Shown here: piece after piece, positions 25,697 through 37,400 of the stretch
Position numbering within the stretch: the stretch's first letter is position 1
How the letters are laid out: every line of letters starts with the position of its first letter
NCBI GenBank assembly: GCA_904066235.2
Contig: CAJFCV020000001.1
Location: forward strand, 930,001 to 994,000
DNA length: 64,000 nt
Direction of reading: 5' to 3'
Source of the DNA: Bursaphelenchus xylophilus
Lineage: Eukaryota > Nematoda > Chromadorea > Rhabditida > Aphelenchoididae
Notes under the pieces: generated by a model
Databases searched by the model: none
What the model was told of the DNA's origin: nothing
Seen by the model: only the letters and a program-made list of their open reading frames with translations
Translations under genes and position numbers: made by a program

Positions 25697-25812
25697 ACTG
25701 TCGGGGAAATAATGTGGATTCGTCCCGTCTTTGAATCGCGCATCATCGCTCGGCAAGCCGCGGCTGCAGATTTGCGAGACAAATTCACATTATTTTCCCG
25801 ACGGACTGATAC
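25697..25812. repeat. Family A element, GTGGATT subtype
   Basis: AGACTGTCGGGGAAATAATG at the left and CATTATTTTCCCGACGGACTGAT at the right. Confidence 0.75.
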
Positions 25813-26687
25813 AAATCCGCTCACAAAAAAGTCACTATGGTGATTTTTAACGATTGCACAATTAAAAAAGGCTTTGATTTACAGCCTCAGGCCAAAATCA
25901 GCCTCCGTACAACGAACACTTTCTAAAACAAATTAATGGTTAGACCCCTTGCGATTTTCTATACAGACGTTTTACTGTAAAAGATCTTTCTAAAATTCCA
26001 TACAATTCTTCATCCCCCTTTGTCTGCCGGCTCTTTTAATTTGCAATAATTTCATATTCCCCGCATATATCTTAAATTGTTCACACGTTCGCGAGACGAA
26101 GGCCTTATCCTGCGAATTTCGCTCTCCGCAAATCGCGTCGACCTTGGAGGGGGGCGCACAAAAGACGATTAATCCGTACAAAAGCGGAGTCAATTCTCGG
26201 CGCTTTGGCCTGTCAAGAGGGGGATAGGGTGTTTCAAGAAATATTTCGAAAAGTTTTTGCTAATATCTCGGTGCATTTTGCAGCTGTCCAACAAGTTTAA
26301 ATTGGTTCTGAAATTTGATTTTGGGTGCTTTTAGAACATGCAAAAGAATTTTTTCTGGCGTCAGCGGAGAGACAAGTTTTCGGCGGAGACATTTGCCGCC
26401 TTTTTTGAAAATTACATTGCCTAGACAGCTCAACTATTATGAATGAAATTGGGGTTGTTACATCTGCTAAGATGTAATCTGTTAGTCTCAGTGGCTTGGT
26501 GGGTATTTCACACATTGGCGAAGATAATATTGGCAATTTTTTAGGCCGTTTTTGCTTCTTGGCTTTTGCGAACCGAATTAAAAAAAATTTCTGTAACCGC
26601 TCTCCGCAAAAGGATTTTAAAAATATTTCAAAATCAACCACAATATTATCCGCCCGTTTCCCAATTGTGACGCTCAGGGTTTGATAA

Positions 26688-26985
26688 AACTTGGTAGTAC
26701 AACCCCCAGTCCAGTTCAGCCCCCCATGACCCAGTATAAACCCCCATCATCCAGTCTGAAGCGCCTACTTGGGATTGGGTTCTCTCGGCTACGATCATCG
26801 TTGCCTGAACCACAAGATCGAATTTGGACGGTAACTGGGGGTTTGAGCTAAAACGCCGGGGGTCACTTTACTCTAATTTGCATTTTTTGTATTATTCTAA
26901 TTTTTTAATTATGGGGGGTGTTAAATGGACAAAACAGTGGGGGTTTGAACTACCTTTCGTGGGGGGCTGAACTACCAAAGCCCCC
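26688..26985. repeat. MITE with TAGTACAACCCCC ends
   Basis: The left end TTGGTAGTACAACCCCCAGT and right end GGGGGGCTGAACTACCAA are imperfectly inverted, and CCCCC and GGGGG words recur inside. It is nested in a family C repeat. Confidence 0.6.
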
Positions 26986-27335
26986 AATTTTTTCCTAAAA
27001 GATGCGAGAATCCTAGCTCGCGTTTTGCAGAGACATCCGAGATTTTTAGATGGCAAATTGGTTAAAATTTGAAAATTTTTTTTGCAAATTTTATTTCGTA
27101 CCTAATTCTACCGCAGAGTGTAATGTTTCTGCACAAAATCAATTTTTTCCGCACGAAACTAGCAAAGTTATGGCCAAAAAGTGTTTTTCTCTCTGACCGC
27201 TCTCCTCATTTCGCATACTCTCTCGGCCACAAACATCGTTGAATATCTCGGCTCTCACTGCAAAGCGCGAGCTAAACCTTTCAAAAATTGATATGTAGCC
27301 TATGGCAGACATATGTGCAAAATTTAACAAGGAAA

Positions 27336-27897
27336 GTACTTCTATGGGGTGTGGAGTTACAGGTCGAGATGTATATCAAAAAATTCGCAAAAAATTTCTG
27401 ATTCAGAATATATAAAAATTAGCTGCCTAATTTTGGTCTATCAACGAGTTTTATCAATAAATGTATTTCTCGAGGAAAAAAATCTGCGGCAATAAAAGCG
27501 CGCTCGGTCTCTTCCTTCAGAAGAGAGCGGTGTGGCCGAGTGGTTAGAGCGCTAGATTGGGAATCCGAAGGGAACGGGTTCGATTCGTTTTGCCACACTA
27601 GAAACCATTTTTTACATTGGAACTACTTCTAAGGCGGTGTAGTTGTAATCTAATTTGATATTTTAAGGCTTGTCAAGGCCTCAGAATTTATTTTAGCACA
27701 AAACAAAAATTTTTTATTGGTAAAAACACGGTGAAAAAGACACATGGTGTCGCGAGAAAACTTCTGAGGACAAAAACATGTCATCAGACCAAAATTAGGC
27801 AGCTAATTTTTATATATTCTGAATCAGAAAATTTTTGCGAATTTTTTGATATATATCTCGACCTGTAACTCCACACCCCATAGAAGTACTTTCCTTG
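27336..27897. mobile_element. Family E fold-back element carrying a tRNA-like sequence
   Basis: Inverted arms of about 110 bp (left about 27336-27445, right about 27788-27897) begin CAAGGAAAGTACTTCTATGG. The flanks show a 3-bp TAA duplication, as in PIF/Harbinger-type MITEs. The centre carries the tRNA-like sequence at 27530-27598. No transposase is present. Confidence 0.8.
27530..27598 (+). tRNA. Degenerate tRNA-like sequence (possible pseudogene)
   Basis: GTGTGGCCGAGTGGTTAGAG matches the D-arm consensus of class II (Ser/Leu-type) tRNAs, and GGGTTCGATT matches the T-loop box. A 7-bp acceptor stem is possible (GTGTGGC with GCCACAC). The anticodon position reads GGG in TTGGGAA, which is not a Ser or Leu anticodon. 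Only two strong pairs form in the anticodon stem (CTAGA/TCCGA), and the T-stem has two extra T bases before the acceptor. A decayed gene or a tRNA-derived cargo is more likely than an active tRNA. Confidence 0.45.
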
Positions 27898-28189
27898 TAA
27901 AGAAAATCTGAGCGTTGCACATAGGGTACTTCCCTAGTAAATACACCTAAGTTTCATACCTAGTACACCCTTGCAATTTTCACAAATAAAAATCTAGCGC
28001 TTGCCCCTAATTTTTAGGCGCATACCGGAACGTCACAATTATTCCGAGCCCCTAAATTGTTTTCCTTTTGCTTGAGTGACCCACATTTAACGGCACGCTC
28101 AAAAGGGCTAATTCCACTGAGGTTTCAAGTTTCAAAAAATGTCTGATATTATCGTTCTCTGTTACACTTAATTTTCAAGACTTTTGCAG

Positions 28190-28970
28190 GGTAATACTTG
28201 TGATTTGGGGCCTAAAATTTGCATATCTTGGCTGGATAGTCAAAGAATTTATATTAAGATGTTAATATTAGAAGTCCAGCAAAATCTATTAGTCAAATGT
28301 ATATTTTACAATTATTTTAGACAGTAAGGTAAAATACAGGATCCTCTCATAAATACTTCTTTCTATTCTAACCTTGATTTTGCATTAATTTGCTTAAAAC
28401 TCCATTTTTTTGTCATGGCCTCTGATTAAATGTGTAGTAAAATATAATAAGGTCAAAGTGAACTTTAATAGATTTTCAAGAGGAAAATAAAATACGAGAG
28501 TTGCGATAAGGGTTCTATTTTTACCTGGTGGCCGACACATCCCTAAAATTTGCATAAATTTGTATAAAAATCCGTTTTTTGCCATAGCCTCTGACGTAAT
28601 GTCTAGTATAATATATTGGACAAAATTTACTCTCTAGATGATTTTGGTTGGAAATGTAAAATACAGTAAGCAGTAGTGATGTCCTGTTGCTTATTTCGAA
28701 ATGAAATTAAGTCCAAATTTAACATAAATTTGCATAAAAATCCGTTTTTTGCCATAGCCTCTGAAATAGTGTCTAGTATAATATATTGGTCAAAATTCGC
28801 TTTTTAGATGATTTTGAATGTTAGTGTAAAATACGACGTGGCTTTCATAAGTCAATTTATGATTCCAATTAAAAAATTAGACCCAAAATAATCATAAATT
28901 TGCATAAAAACCCACTTTTTCATTTTTGCCTCACTTGAATGCCTAAAACAATATAATCGTTCGTACTCCT
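28190..28970. repeat. Diverged tandem repeat, unit about 145 bp
   Basis: Four to five units each contain ATTTGCATAAA, then CCATAGCCTCTGA, then a GTCTAGTATAATATA-type word, then GTAAAATACG or a variant. Best units start near 28550, 28720 and 28885; older ones near 28375 and 28200. No open frame is conserved across units. Confidence 0.7.
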
Positions 28971-29537
28971 ACTCGCGACCACCCTATTACTTCGTATGCT
29001 TTGCTTTATCAACCCTCACTTCCACGTCTGCATCCTCATTCAAGCCCCATGGGATGACTTATTCAGGTAAATTCAGGGGCGATCAAATAATGGGCATGTC
29101 TAAGGTCCCTTTTAACGCAAAAAATGACTCAATTTTTCCCCCTCTAAAAATTCCTTTCGCAAAAAAGAATTTTTTGAGTGTATTGTCGGCTAAATGGCAT
29201 TGTTAGAGTGGTCGTGTTTACGGTAACAACATCATAACAAGACTAATTTTGTTATTCATGAGCTCGGAAATGGATTTACGGCGAAAGGGGGGCTTTGAGG
29301 AGGGGAGCGACTTTTCAAAAACCACTTTATTTGTAGAATGGGAGTAACGGGCGGTTGTTAGTAACTTGTCAAAAAAATTTTTGGTCTAAAAAACTTTTTT
29401 GAGGCTGAAAAAAAATTTTTTGTTATGATTGGTACCGTTTGTACATCCAACTTTTAAAATGGGAATTTCTCAAAGAAGGGCCGGTCCGTTTTCTTGAAAT
29501 TTTTTATAGGTCTTCTAGGCATGTCACAGTCAAATTA

Positions 29538-30250
29538 TCAGCCTGTCGGGAAAATAATGAGCACTCTGTCGCGGCGAAAATCGCATGGCCGCCGAGAAAA
29601 TGAATTGTGTCGCGGAGAAAATCAAATTGCTTTTCACTTCAGCGACACGGTCGGCGCAGCGACGTTGTGCTTATTACTTTCCCGACAGACTGCTACCGAC
29701 AAATTTTGACTCAATTTTAGGCCCAAATGAACCTCTCGACAACAACGCCTTTCTATAGCCAATAAATTTTTGTTTCTACCTTGTGATTTTCTGTACAGAG
29801 ATTCGACTGTATCTTTGTTTTTTTACCATCAGTCTGAGATTGTAACAAATCCACGTTATTTTCCCGACAGGCTGAACTGTTGCGGCGATGAGAAAATGCG
29901 TTTTTTCAGTCTTCCCAAAAATTTTCCTATCCCTTCAAAGGTCAGTCGGTCGGGAAAATAATGTGGATTTGTCGCAGCAAAATGTCATCGCACACAAAAT
30001 CCCCAGCCGCGGCGAGCCGTCGCGAAGCGATGATGGGCGATTCTAAGGCGCGAAAAATCCACATTATTTTCCCGACAGACCGAAAAACACGTGTCGCAAA
30101 AATCGGCAGTTCTATCAGCTCGTCGGGAAAATAATGAACATTTTGCTGAATGAAAAGCAATTTGATTTTCTCCGCGACGCAATTTATTTTCTCAGCAGCG
30201 ATGCGATTTTCGGTGCGACAGAATGCTCACGATTTTCCCGACAGACTGAT
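29538..30250. repeat. Three family A elements
   Basis: Elements at about 29538-29695 (GAGCAC subtype), 29942-30085 (GTGGATT subtype) and 30110-30250 (GAGCAC-like). Each is bounded by GTCGGGAAAATAATG and its complement. Confidence 0.8.
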
Positions 30251-30809
30251 AATTTGACTGTGACATGCCTAGAGGAGATGTGAAAAATTTCGAAAAAATC
30301 GACCGGTCAAAAAAAATTCACCCTCCACAGAGGCTCATTCTCTCGTAAAATTGCTTTTTTGCTATCTCAAAACTCGTTCGTTATAGAGAGCTTTTGCTAT
30401 AACAAGGTTCTTTACATTGTTTTCGGGGAGAAACTCAAAGGTTTAGTCATCATTTTGATCCCGCAAGTTTTTGATTTATCCCATCAAATTAGTCAAAAGA
30501 CGATCCGAAGGAGATCTGGCCACAAGTTTGGCCCCCGTTTCATCCGCATATTCCGATAACCTAATTTCGCAGACAAAGGCCACTCTTTCGTACCAGCCCC
30601 GATCTGAATAATATTTTTTTTTTAATTTCAATGGCCACTTCCCCCCAAAAATTCCCTTCGTCTGTTTTTTGGGATGCAGAAGGGGAACGGACAATTAAAA
30701 TTCCGAGATAAAATCGCGGCGAAAAGGACCAACTTGGAAGCCGTTTTTTAATTGACTTAGGCGGTCGTTTTATCGGGGAAGAAATTTTTTTGGGAAATGT
30801 GAATATCAA

Positions 30810-31115
30810 GTCTGTCGGGCAAATAATGTGCCCTCTGTTGTATCGAAAATCGCATCGCCGCCGAGAAAATGTGTGTGGCGGAGAAAATCAAATTGCTTTT
30901 CACTTCAACGATGTGATTGGCGTAGTGACGTTTTGCTCATTATTTTTGCCACAGCCTGACAAGCAGAGATTGCCACGGCTCCGGAGCCGGCACTTGGCTC
31001 CGGCTCTGAGCGGCTCGACCTACTATCTGTCTGCCGGGAAAATAGCGGCGGACCGTCGCGCCTTGGAATCACATTTTAAAGCGACGACCCGCCGTTATTT
31101 TTCCGACAGATTGAT
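30810..31115. repeat. Two diverged family A elements
   Basis: AAGTCTGTCGGGCAAATAATG at 30810 closing near 30957, and CTGTCTGCCGGGAAAATAGC at about 31025 closing near 31112. Confidence 0.6.
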
Positions 31116-31118
31116 ATT

Positions 31119-31561
31119 CACAGGGGAAGTACTTCAAGTGTGACGCTCAGATTTTCTTTAAATTTTGCACACACATCGGGTATGGACTAAATATCAATTC
31201 CTGAAAGTTTTAGCTCGTGCTTTGCGGGCGCCGCCGAGATATCGAACGATTTTTGTCGCCGAGAGAGCAGGCTAAACGTGGAGAGCGGTCAGAGAGAAAA
31301 CCGCTTTTTGGCCATAACGTGCGGAAAAATTTGATTTTTTGTAGAAACTTTATTCTTTACGGTTGAAATAGGCATGAAACTTTTCGTGCCGAAATTCGGC
31401 AAAAAGTCCCAAATTTTCGCCGACTTTCGATCTAAAAATCTCGGTTGTTTCTGCAAAGCGCGAGCTAGGATTCCCGCATATATCTTAGAAAAAATTATTC
31501 TAAATTTGTGCCAAGTTTCATCAAAATCTGAGCGTCACACTTCAAATACTTCCCTTGTCAG
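31119..31561. repeat. Family C repeat, complete copy
   Basis: The left end ACAGGGGAAGTACTTCAAGT and the right end ACTTCAAATACTTCCCTTGT are inverted. Confidence 0.8.
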
Positions 31562-31865
31562 TATAAAGTCAAAAAATTGAAAAAAAACTATGTTTGTAAT
31601 TTGATGATTTTTAAATTTCTGTTTGCAACCTCCGAAACACGAATTGAGTATCAATTTTGTTCCAAAAAATTTTTGTTTCATGATCGATGTTGTTCGAAAC
31701 GCTCTTTATGAAAGAAGATGGTTCCCCCGGGAGCGTTGCAAAAACGAATAAAAAGATAAAAGCGGGACACATTCAAATGTGTGGCCGTGAAGACGAAGGA
31801 AAAACCAATTTTTTGATGTAAACGGATTAGCAAGGGAAATTAATATTTTTATTTGAATATCGTTT

Positions 31866-32020
31866 TGTCGGGAAAATAATGTGGATTTGTCGCGCCTTAA
31901 CTTTTGACATTGCCAATCTTCGCTTTCGTGAAGACGCGGCTGGAGATTTCGTGCGCGACTGCGACGAAGCGATACATTTTTCTGCCACAAGTCCACGCTT
32001 ATTTTCCCGACAGACGGAAA
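31866..32020. repeat. Family A element, GTGGATT subtype
   Basis: TTTGTCGGGAAAATAATGTG at the left and TTATTTTCCCGACAGACGGA at the right. Confidence 0.75.
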
Positions 32021-32094
32021 GGTTTGTGAGTGACGCGGGCCGCGCCGTGCAAAGACATGCTAGGAGATTTGGCTGCGACTAGACTTGGCTGCCG

Positions 32095-32520
32095 GGCCAA
32101 AGCAAAATTGAAACGGGCCGGGCCGGGCCGACCTGTTCCGGCCCGCGGGCCGGGCCGCAACTTAAACGTGGTTCCACCCTTGCTGAATCTGTAAAATTGG
32201 TCTTGGGGCAATTTTTAATAGTCTGAAAACGAATCTCGGGAATTTTTTGATTAATTTTAAAAAGGCAATGCGTTGGTAAGTAATTTTTTGCTTTAAAAAT
32301 GTACTGTTAGTTGTTATAGTAAAGAAAAATATGTCATATCTAATAGCAAATTAAGGTTTTTTACTTCTTCTCAATTTTCGGGCCGGCCCGGGCCGGCCCG
32401 GGCCGGGCCGCGGGCTGGGCCGGGCCGGGCCGAAGAAAAATTGAAACGGGCCGGGCCGGGCCGACCTCTTCCGGCCCGCGGGCCGGGCCGCGATTTTCGG
32501 CCCGGGCCGGCCCGAGAGCC
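32095..32520. repeat. Two CGGGCC-rich blocks
   Basis: At about 32100-32160 and 32384-32515 the words CGGGCC and GGGCCG repeat almost continuously in an otherwise AT-rich region. Both blocks contain GAAACGGGCCGGGCCGGGCC followed by GACCT(G/C)TTCCGGCCCGC, so they are related copies. G-run density suggests strong secondary structure. Confidence 0.75.
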
Positions 32521-32599
32521 AAGTCTAGCTGCGACTAGCCGTCGCAAAGCGATCATGGGCGATTCAAGCCGCGACAAATGCACATTATTTTCCCGAAAG

Positions 32600-33060
32600 A
32601 CTGATATTCAAATTTCTCAACGTATCAGTCGGTCGGGAAAATAATGAGCACAAAGTCGTTGCACCAATCGGTCGCTGAAGTGAAAATCAACTTGATTTTC
32701 TTTTTTAATTCATTTTCTCGACGGCGATGCGATTTTCGATGCAACCGCGTGCTCATTATTTTCCCGACAGACTGATACTTTGAGAAATTTGAATATCAGT
32801 CTGTCGGGAAAATAATGTGCATTGGTCGGCGTTTGGAACCAGCCACCATCGCTTTGCGAGAGCCGGCTGGAGATACGGTGGGCATCTTCCTGCGCAAAAT
32901 CCACACTATTTTCCCGACAAAACGATATTCAAATTTCTCAAAATGTCAGTCTGTCGAGAAAATAATGAGCATAATCGCTGGGCCAATCGCTGAACTGAAA
33001 ATTAATTTTGGAAAAATTTCAAGGCGCAACGAATCCACATTATTTTCCCGACAAACTTTT
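32600..33060. repeat. Three family A elements in series
   Basis: Elements at about 32627-32777, 32797-32930 and 32946-33055. They alternate between the GAGCAC and GTGGATT/GTGCAT subtypes and all close with ATTTTCCCGACA. A separate end at about 32585 precedes them. Confidence 0.75.
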
Positions 33061-33509
33061 TTTTTGATATTCAAATTTCTCTTGGTTTCCCATCAAATTT
33101 CCCGGCCATACATTATAATTGACCCCAAAATGGCATTTCAAATCCTTTTTTTCCGCAGCGCCATTTGGCCGTTAATCCGTTATAGCGCGACATTTAATCG
33201 CCGCCCATTATAAACTCGGGAAGAAAAGTGAGAGAAAAAAAACGTTTTTTAATTTTTCATAATTGACTTCCCGCCATTTTCAAATTGCTCTTTATTGCGC
33301 GAAAATTGCCTTTTCTTTGTTTTGCGATCCCTTGCGACGGTGTGTTTACTAAACAATTGTAAATAGTTCTGGTGGAGTTTATTGTACTTTTGGGGTAAGG
33401 GAAGTGAGGAAAGTTACTTTTTTCTGGAAGAATTTTTTTGTGACAAGAGAAGTGTTCCAAGTGCGAATAAAAAAATTTTTTGCACATATGTCGGGTATAG
33501 GCCATATAC

Positions 33510-34075
33510 TATCAGTCCGTCGGGAAAATAGCGTGGATATATTAGTCTGTCGGGAAAATAATGCGGATTTATCAGTCCGTCGGGGAAATAATGTGTATTT
33601 ATCAGTTTGTCGGGAAAATAATGTGGATTTCTCATTCTGTCGGGAAAATAATGTGGATTTATAAGTCTGTCGGGAAAATAATGTGGATTTATCTGTCTGT
33701 CTTGAAAATAATGTGGATTTCTCATTCTGTCGGGAAAAAATGTGGATTTATCAGTATGTCGGGAAAATAATGTGGAATTTGCAGCCTGTCGGGAAAATAA
33801 TATGGATTTATCTGTCTGTCAGGAAAAAAAATGTGGATTTATCAGTATGTCGGGAAAATAATGTGGAATTAGCAGCCTGTCGGGAAAATAATGTGGATTG
33901 ATCTGTCTGTCGGGAAATAATGTGGATTTATAAGTTTGTCTGGGAAAGAATGAGTGCAATGTCGCAGCGCCGATTCCGTGGTTGAACAATTTTCTCCGCG
34001 CCACATTTCATTTTCTCGGCGGCGATGCGTTTTTCGGTGCGATAGATGGTCATTACTTTCCCGACAGACTGATAT
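33510..34075. repeat. 30-bp tandem array plus family A element
   Basis: About 14 units of ATCAGTCTGTCGGGAAAATA ATGTGGATTT (33512-33945) run into a GAGTGC-subtype element closing at 34075. Units are less regular than at 8.3 kb, and some have lost one or a few bases. Confidence 0.85.
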
Positions 34076-34428
34076 ATATATTTTTTTTTTGTAAAATACG
34101 GTGCTTCGTTTTTTTGCATTTTATATTTTCAAAATTGCTTGACTCTCCATAAAAAACTTGTATATGGTGAAATCTCGCTCAAAGATGTCTCCGAAATTAG
34201 TCTGTAAAATTTAAAGAGAATCAAAAAGTTATACTTGGCATCCACCCCTTATGAAATTTTTTATTTTTCCCCGATTTTTCAATTTTTTTTTATAAATTTT
34301 TTTATCGACCATCTGTTCTCCGAGATTTCTTCAATTATCTAATAAAAAATTTAAACAAAAAATTTTTTTCTCTTCCAGCTTTCCCCAAGCTGGTCACATA
34401 GCCCCCCGCATTCTAGTCGACCGCAGGA

Positions 34429-37400
34429 ATGCGGCCATGGGCCGTTCCGGCAATATCTCCGATCATAATCTTCCTTTTTCATTGTGCAATGGCGTCGGAT
34501 TCGGTGACCGAGTACTCGTTGGGCGATCAGAATATTGTCTACGAACTGGAACCCATGCTGTGGAATATCAGTGGTAAGGTTTTTTATTTTATTTTCTTTT
34601 TTTGATTTTTTGAAGTTTTTTTTAAAAAATCAAAATTAAAAATTAAAAAATATTTTTTTTTAATTTTCGATATTTTTTCATTTTTTAGCTGTTTTCGGCG
34701 TTTTTCTATTTTTTTAAAAATTATTATGGTAAATTTTTTTATTTTAGCATATTTTAAAATTAATTTTTTTTTTGATTTTTTGGTATTTTTAAAAATTTTT
34801 TTGTATTTATTTCATATTATTTTATTTTTTCATTTATTCTTTTTGAATTTCCAGTGGGTTTTTTTAAATATTTTTGATCATTAAAGCAATTTTTTTATTT
34901 TTTATTAAAAATTTTTTAAATTTTTAAAGTAAAAGATATTTTTTATGACGTATTTAAAAAAAAATTTCAACGTTTTCAATAATTTCCATTTTTTTTTTAT
35001 TTTTTCGTATTTTAGAAAATAATATATTTTTTATTTCAGCCTCTCCATTTTTACGTGTAAATATCACCTTTATGACCACTTACAAAACCGGTAGAATTAT
35101 TACAATCTTAGCCAGATCTCCCGATGACGTCATTAAAAATGTTTTTGTGGTGAGTTTTCAAAATACGCGCAACTGAATCAAACTTTCAAAAATATTAAAA
35201 AGTGTTAACGAAAATTTTGGAAAAGGTATCCAAAAGTATCGTTGATACTTTTAAAAAGTATCAAAAGTGATCCTTGTTTCTAATCATTTTTGTTTTGTTT
35301 TCAGGCGACAGTTCAAGTCAAAGACGAGCATTTCTCAATAATTATGCAGGACGACAAACAAAGATATCTAGTTCATTATCAAAACAAAGATAGCAGTAAG
35401 TTGGCCACGCGTTTTACCGTTTTTTTTTTTGAAAATAAATCTTTTTTCCAAAATATTTTTATTTATTTTTTAATCAAAAATTACACTTTTTTAAAATTTA
35501 CAAGTACCTCCAATGCAACGCTCAGATTTTCTTGAAATTTTTCACACACATTTAGCATAGATCACACATCAATGTCTGAAAATTTCAGCTCGCCTTTTGC
35601 AGGGAGAGCCGGGGTATTCAACGATCTTTGCGGACGAGAGAGTACGCGAAACGAGGAGAGCGGTCAGAGAAAAAACACTTTTTTTGCTGTATCTTTCCCA
35701 GTTTGGCAAGGAAAAAAATGATTTTTTGTGCAAATATTACTCTCTACAGTAGAAATAGACATGAAAATTTTCATGGCAAAATTTAAAAAAAAAAGTGTCA
35801 CATTTTTTCCAACTTTGGATCTAAAAATCTCGGTCATTTCTGCAAAGCGCGGGCTAGAAATCTCGCATTTGGCTTAGAAAACATTATTCTAAATTTGTGC
35901 CAAGTTTCATCAAAATCTGAGCGTCGAACTTGAAGAAAAAAAAATTTTTTTAAAATCAAAAAATTTAATTAAAAAAAAATTTTTTTTAATTCACCTTTTA
36001 TTGCCTTCAGTATCAATCGACGGCACTCAGAACACCTTTGTTTTTCTCTGGAATCTCACCGCGAACGCCTTTACCGTCAATGATTACACATTTACCGTAA
36101 ATGAGAATACGGTTCTCAGCTACGAGCTTCTTCAAGTCCACTTGAATATCGGAAACTACGGGTCGTTGGAGGGTCTGCCAAGTGAGGGGACCATCTCTAT
36201 CGCGGGCCTGGAAGAGGTGGATGACGTCATCGGCGAGACGAATTCGACGCTCGAAGAGGCGACTTATTTGGATCGCCTTTCCAAGTTATTGGTGAGATTT
36301 TTTTGAGGTTTTAGTTGTGGGTCGTCAAGTTGCGTGGATCCCTGTAAGCTTTGAAGTGCTTCACAGGGTAGGCTTTAGGCACGGTTTTGTAGCTGATGAA
36401 GTCCACTTTTAAAACATATATGGCAAGGTGGCATAAGTTCAACCTGGGACCTACGCTGCATTAATATTGAACTAGACATTTGAAAAAAATTTTTTGCCTG
36501 TTGACGCTTTGCAGAAGCCAGAAGTTGGAAAAATGTGACGATTTTTGAGGAATTTTGGCATGAAAAGTTTCATCCCAATTTCTACCGCAGAGGGAAATGT
36601 ATCCACAACAAATCAATTTTTTCCGGCACGAAACTGGCAAAGATATGGCCGCAAAGTTCTCTTTCTCTCTCTCTCTGACCGTTCTCCTCATTTCACGCAC
36701 TCTCTCAGCAGCAAAGACCTATGAATATCTCGGCTCTCTCTGCAAAACGCGAGCCAAAACTTTCAGAAATTGAGATGTAACCTGCGCCCAGAGTTTGTGC
36801 AAAATTTAAAAGAAATCTGTGTCATTTTTATTTTTGAAAAATTTTTTGATTAAAACGTTTGGTTTTGAAAATAAAGCGAAAAAACGATCTGCCGTATTTT
36901 ACAAAAATATATTCAATTTTTGCAAATTTACAAAAATTTTTTTCCCCATTTCCAGCAAGCCAACAACATCTCCGCCTCGGACATCATGGACAAGATCAAG
37001 ACGGTGGAGGACAAGGCCGACAAACGGCTCCGCCAAATGTGTTCGGCGCACGAGAAGAGCCAGTGTTTGAATGCGGTCGCCTGTAAACGCGACCCGAAAA
37101 GATCGACCTTTACCTGTCACTGTAAAAATGGGTATGGCGGGACATTTTGCCAGTTTTGTAAGCAAATTTTGGTTTAATTTTTGACTTGTTTTAAAAAGCT
37201 CAAGCATCTTGAAAAACATAATAAAAGAGATGTAAAATACACCAAGAAGAAAATGCTGAATTTTGCAAAAGAAACCTGAAAAAAACGAAAAAATTTGTCA
37301 GTATGTCGGGAAAATAATGAGCACAATTTCGCTTCGCCGATGGCGTCGCAGAAGTGAAAAGCAATTTGATTTTCTCCACGACACAATTCACTTTCTCGGC

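Larger units (their letters stand above)
26660..27940. repeat. Family C copy interrupted by two nested elements
   Basis: Family C sequence occurs at about 26660-26687, 26986-27335 and 27898-27940. It is broken first by a CCCCC-rich MITE and then by a family E fold-back. Removing the family E element plus one TAA rejoins the C sequence exactly (AAAATTTAAAGAAAATCTGA). Confidence 0.8.
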
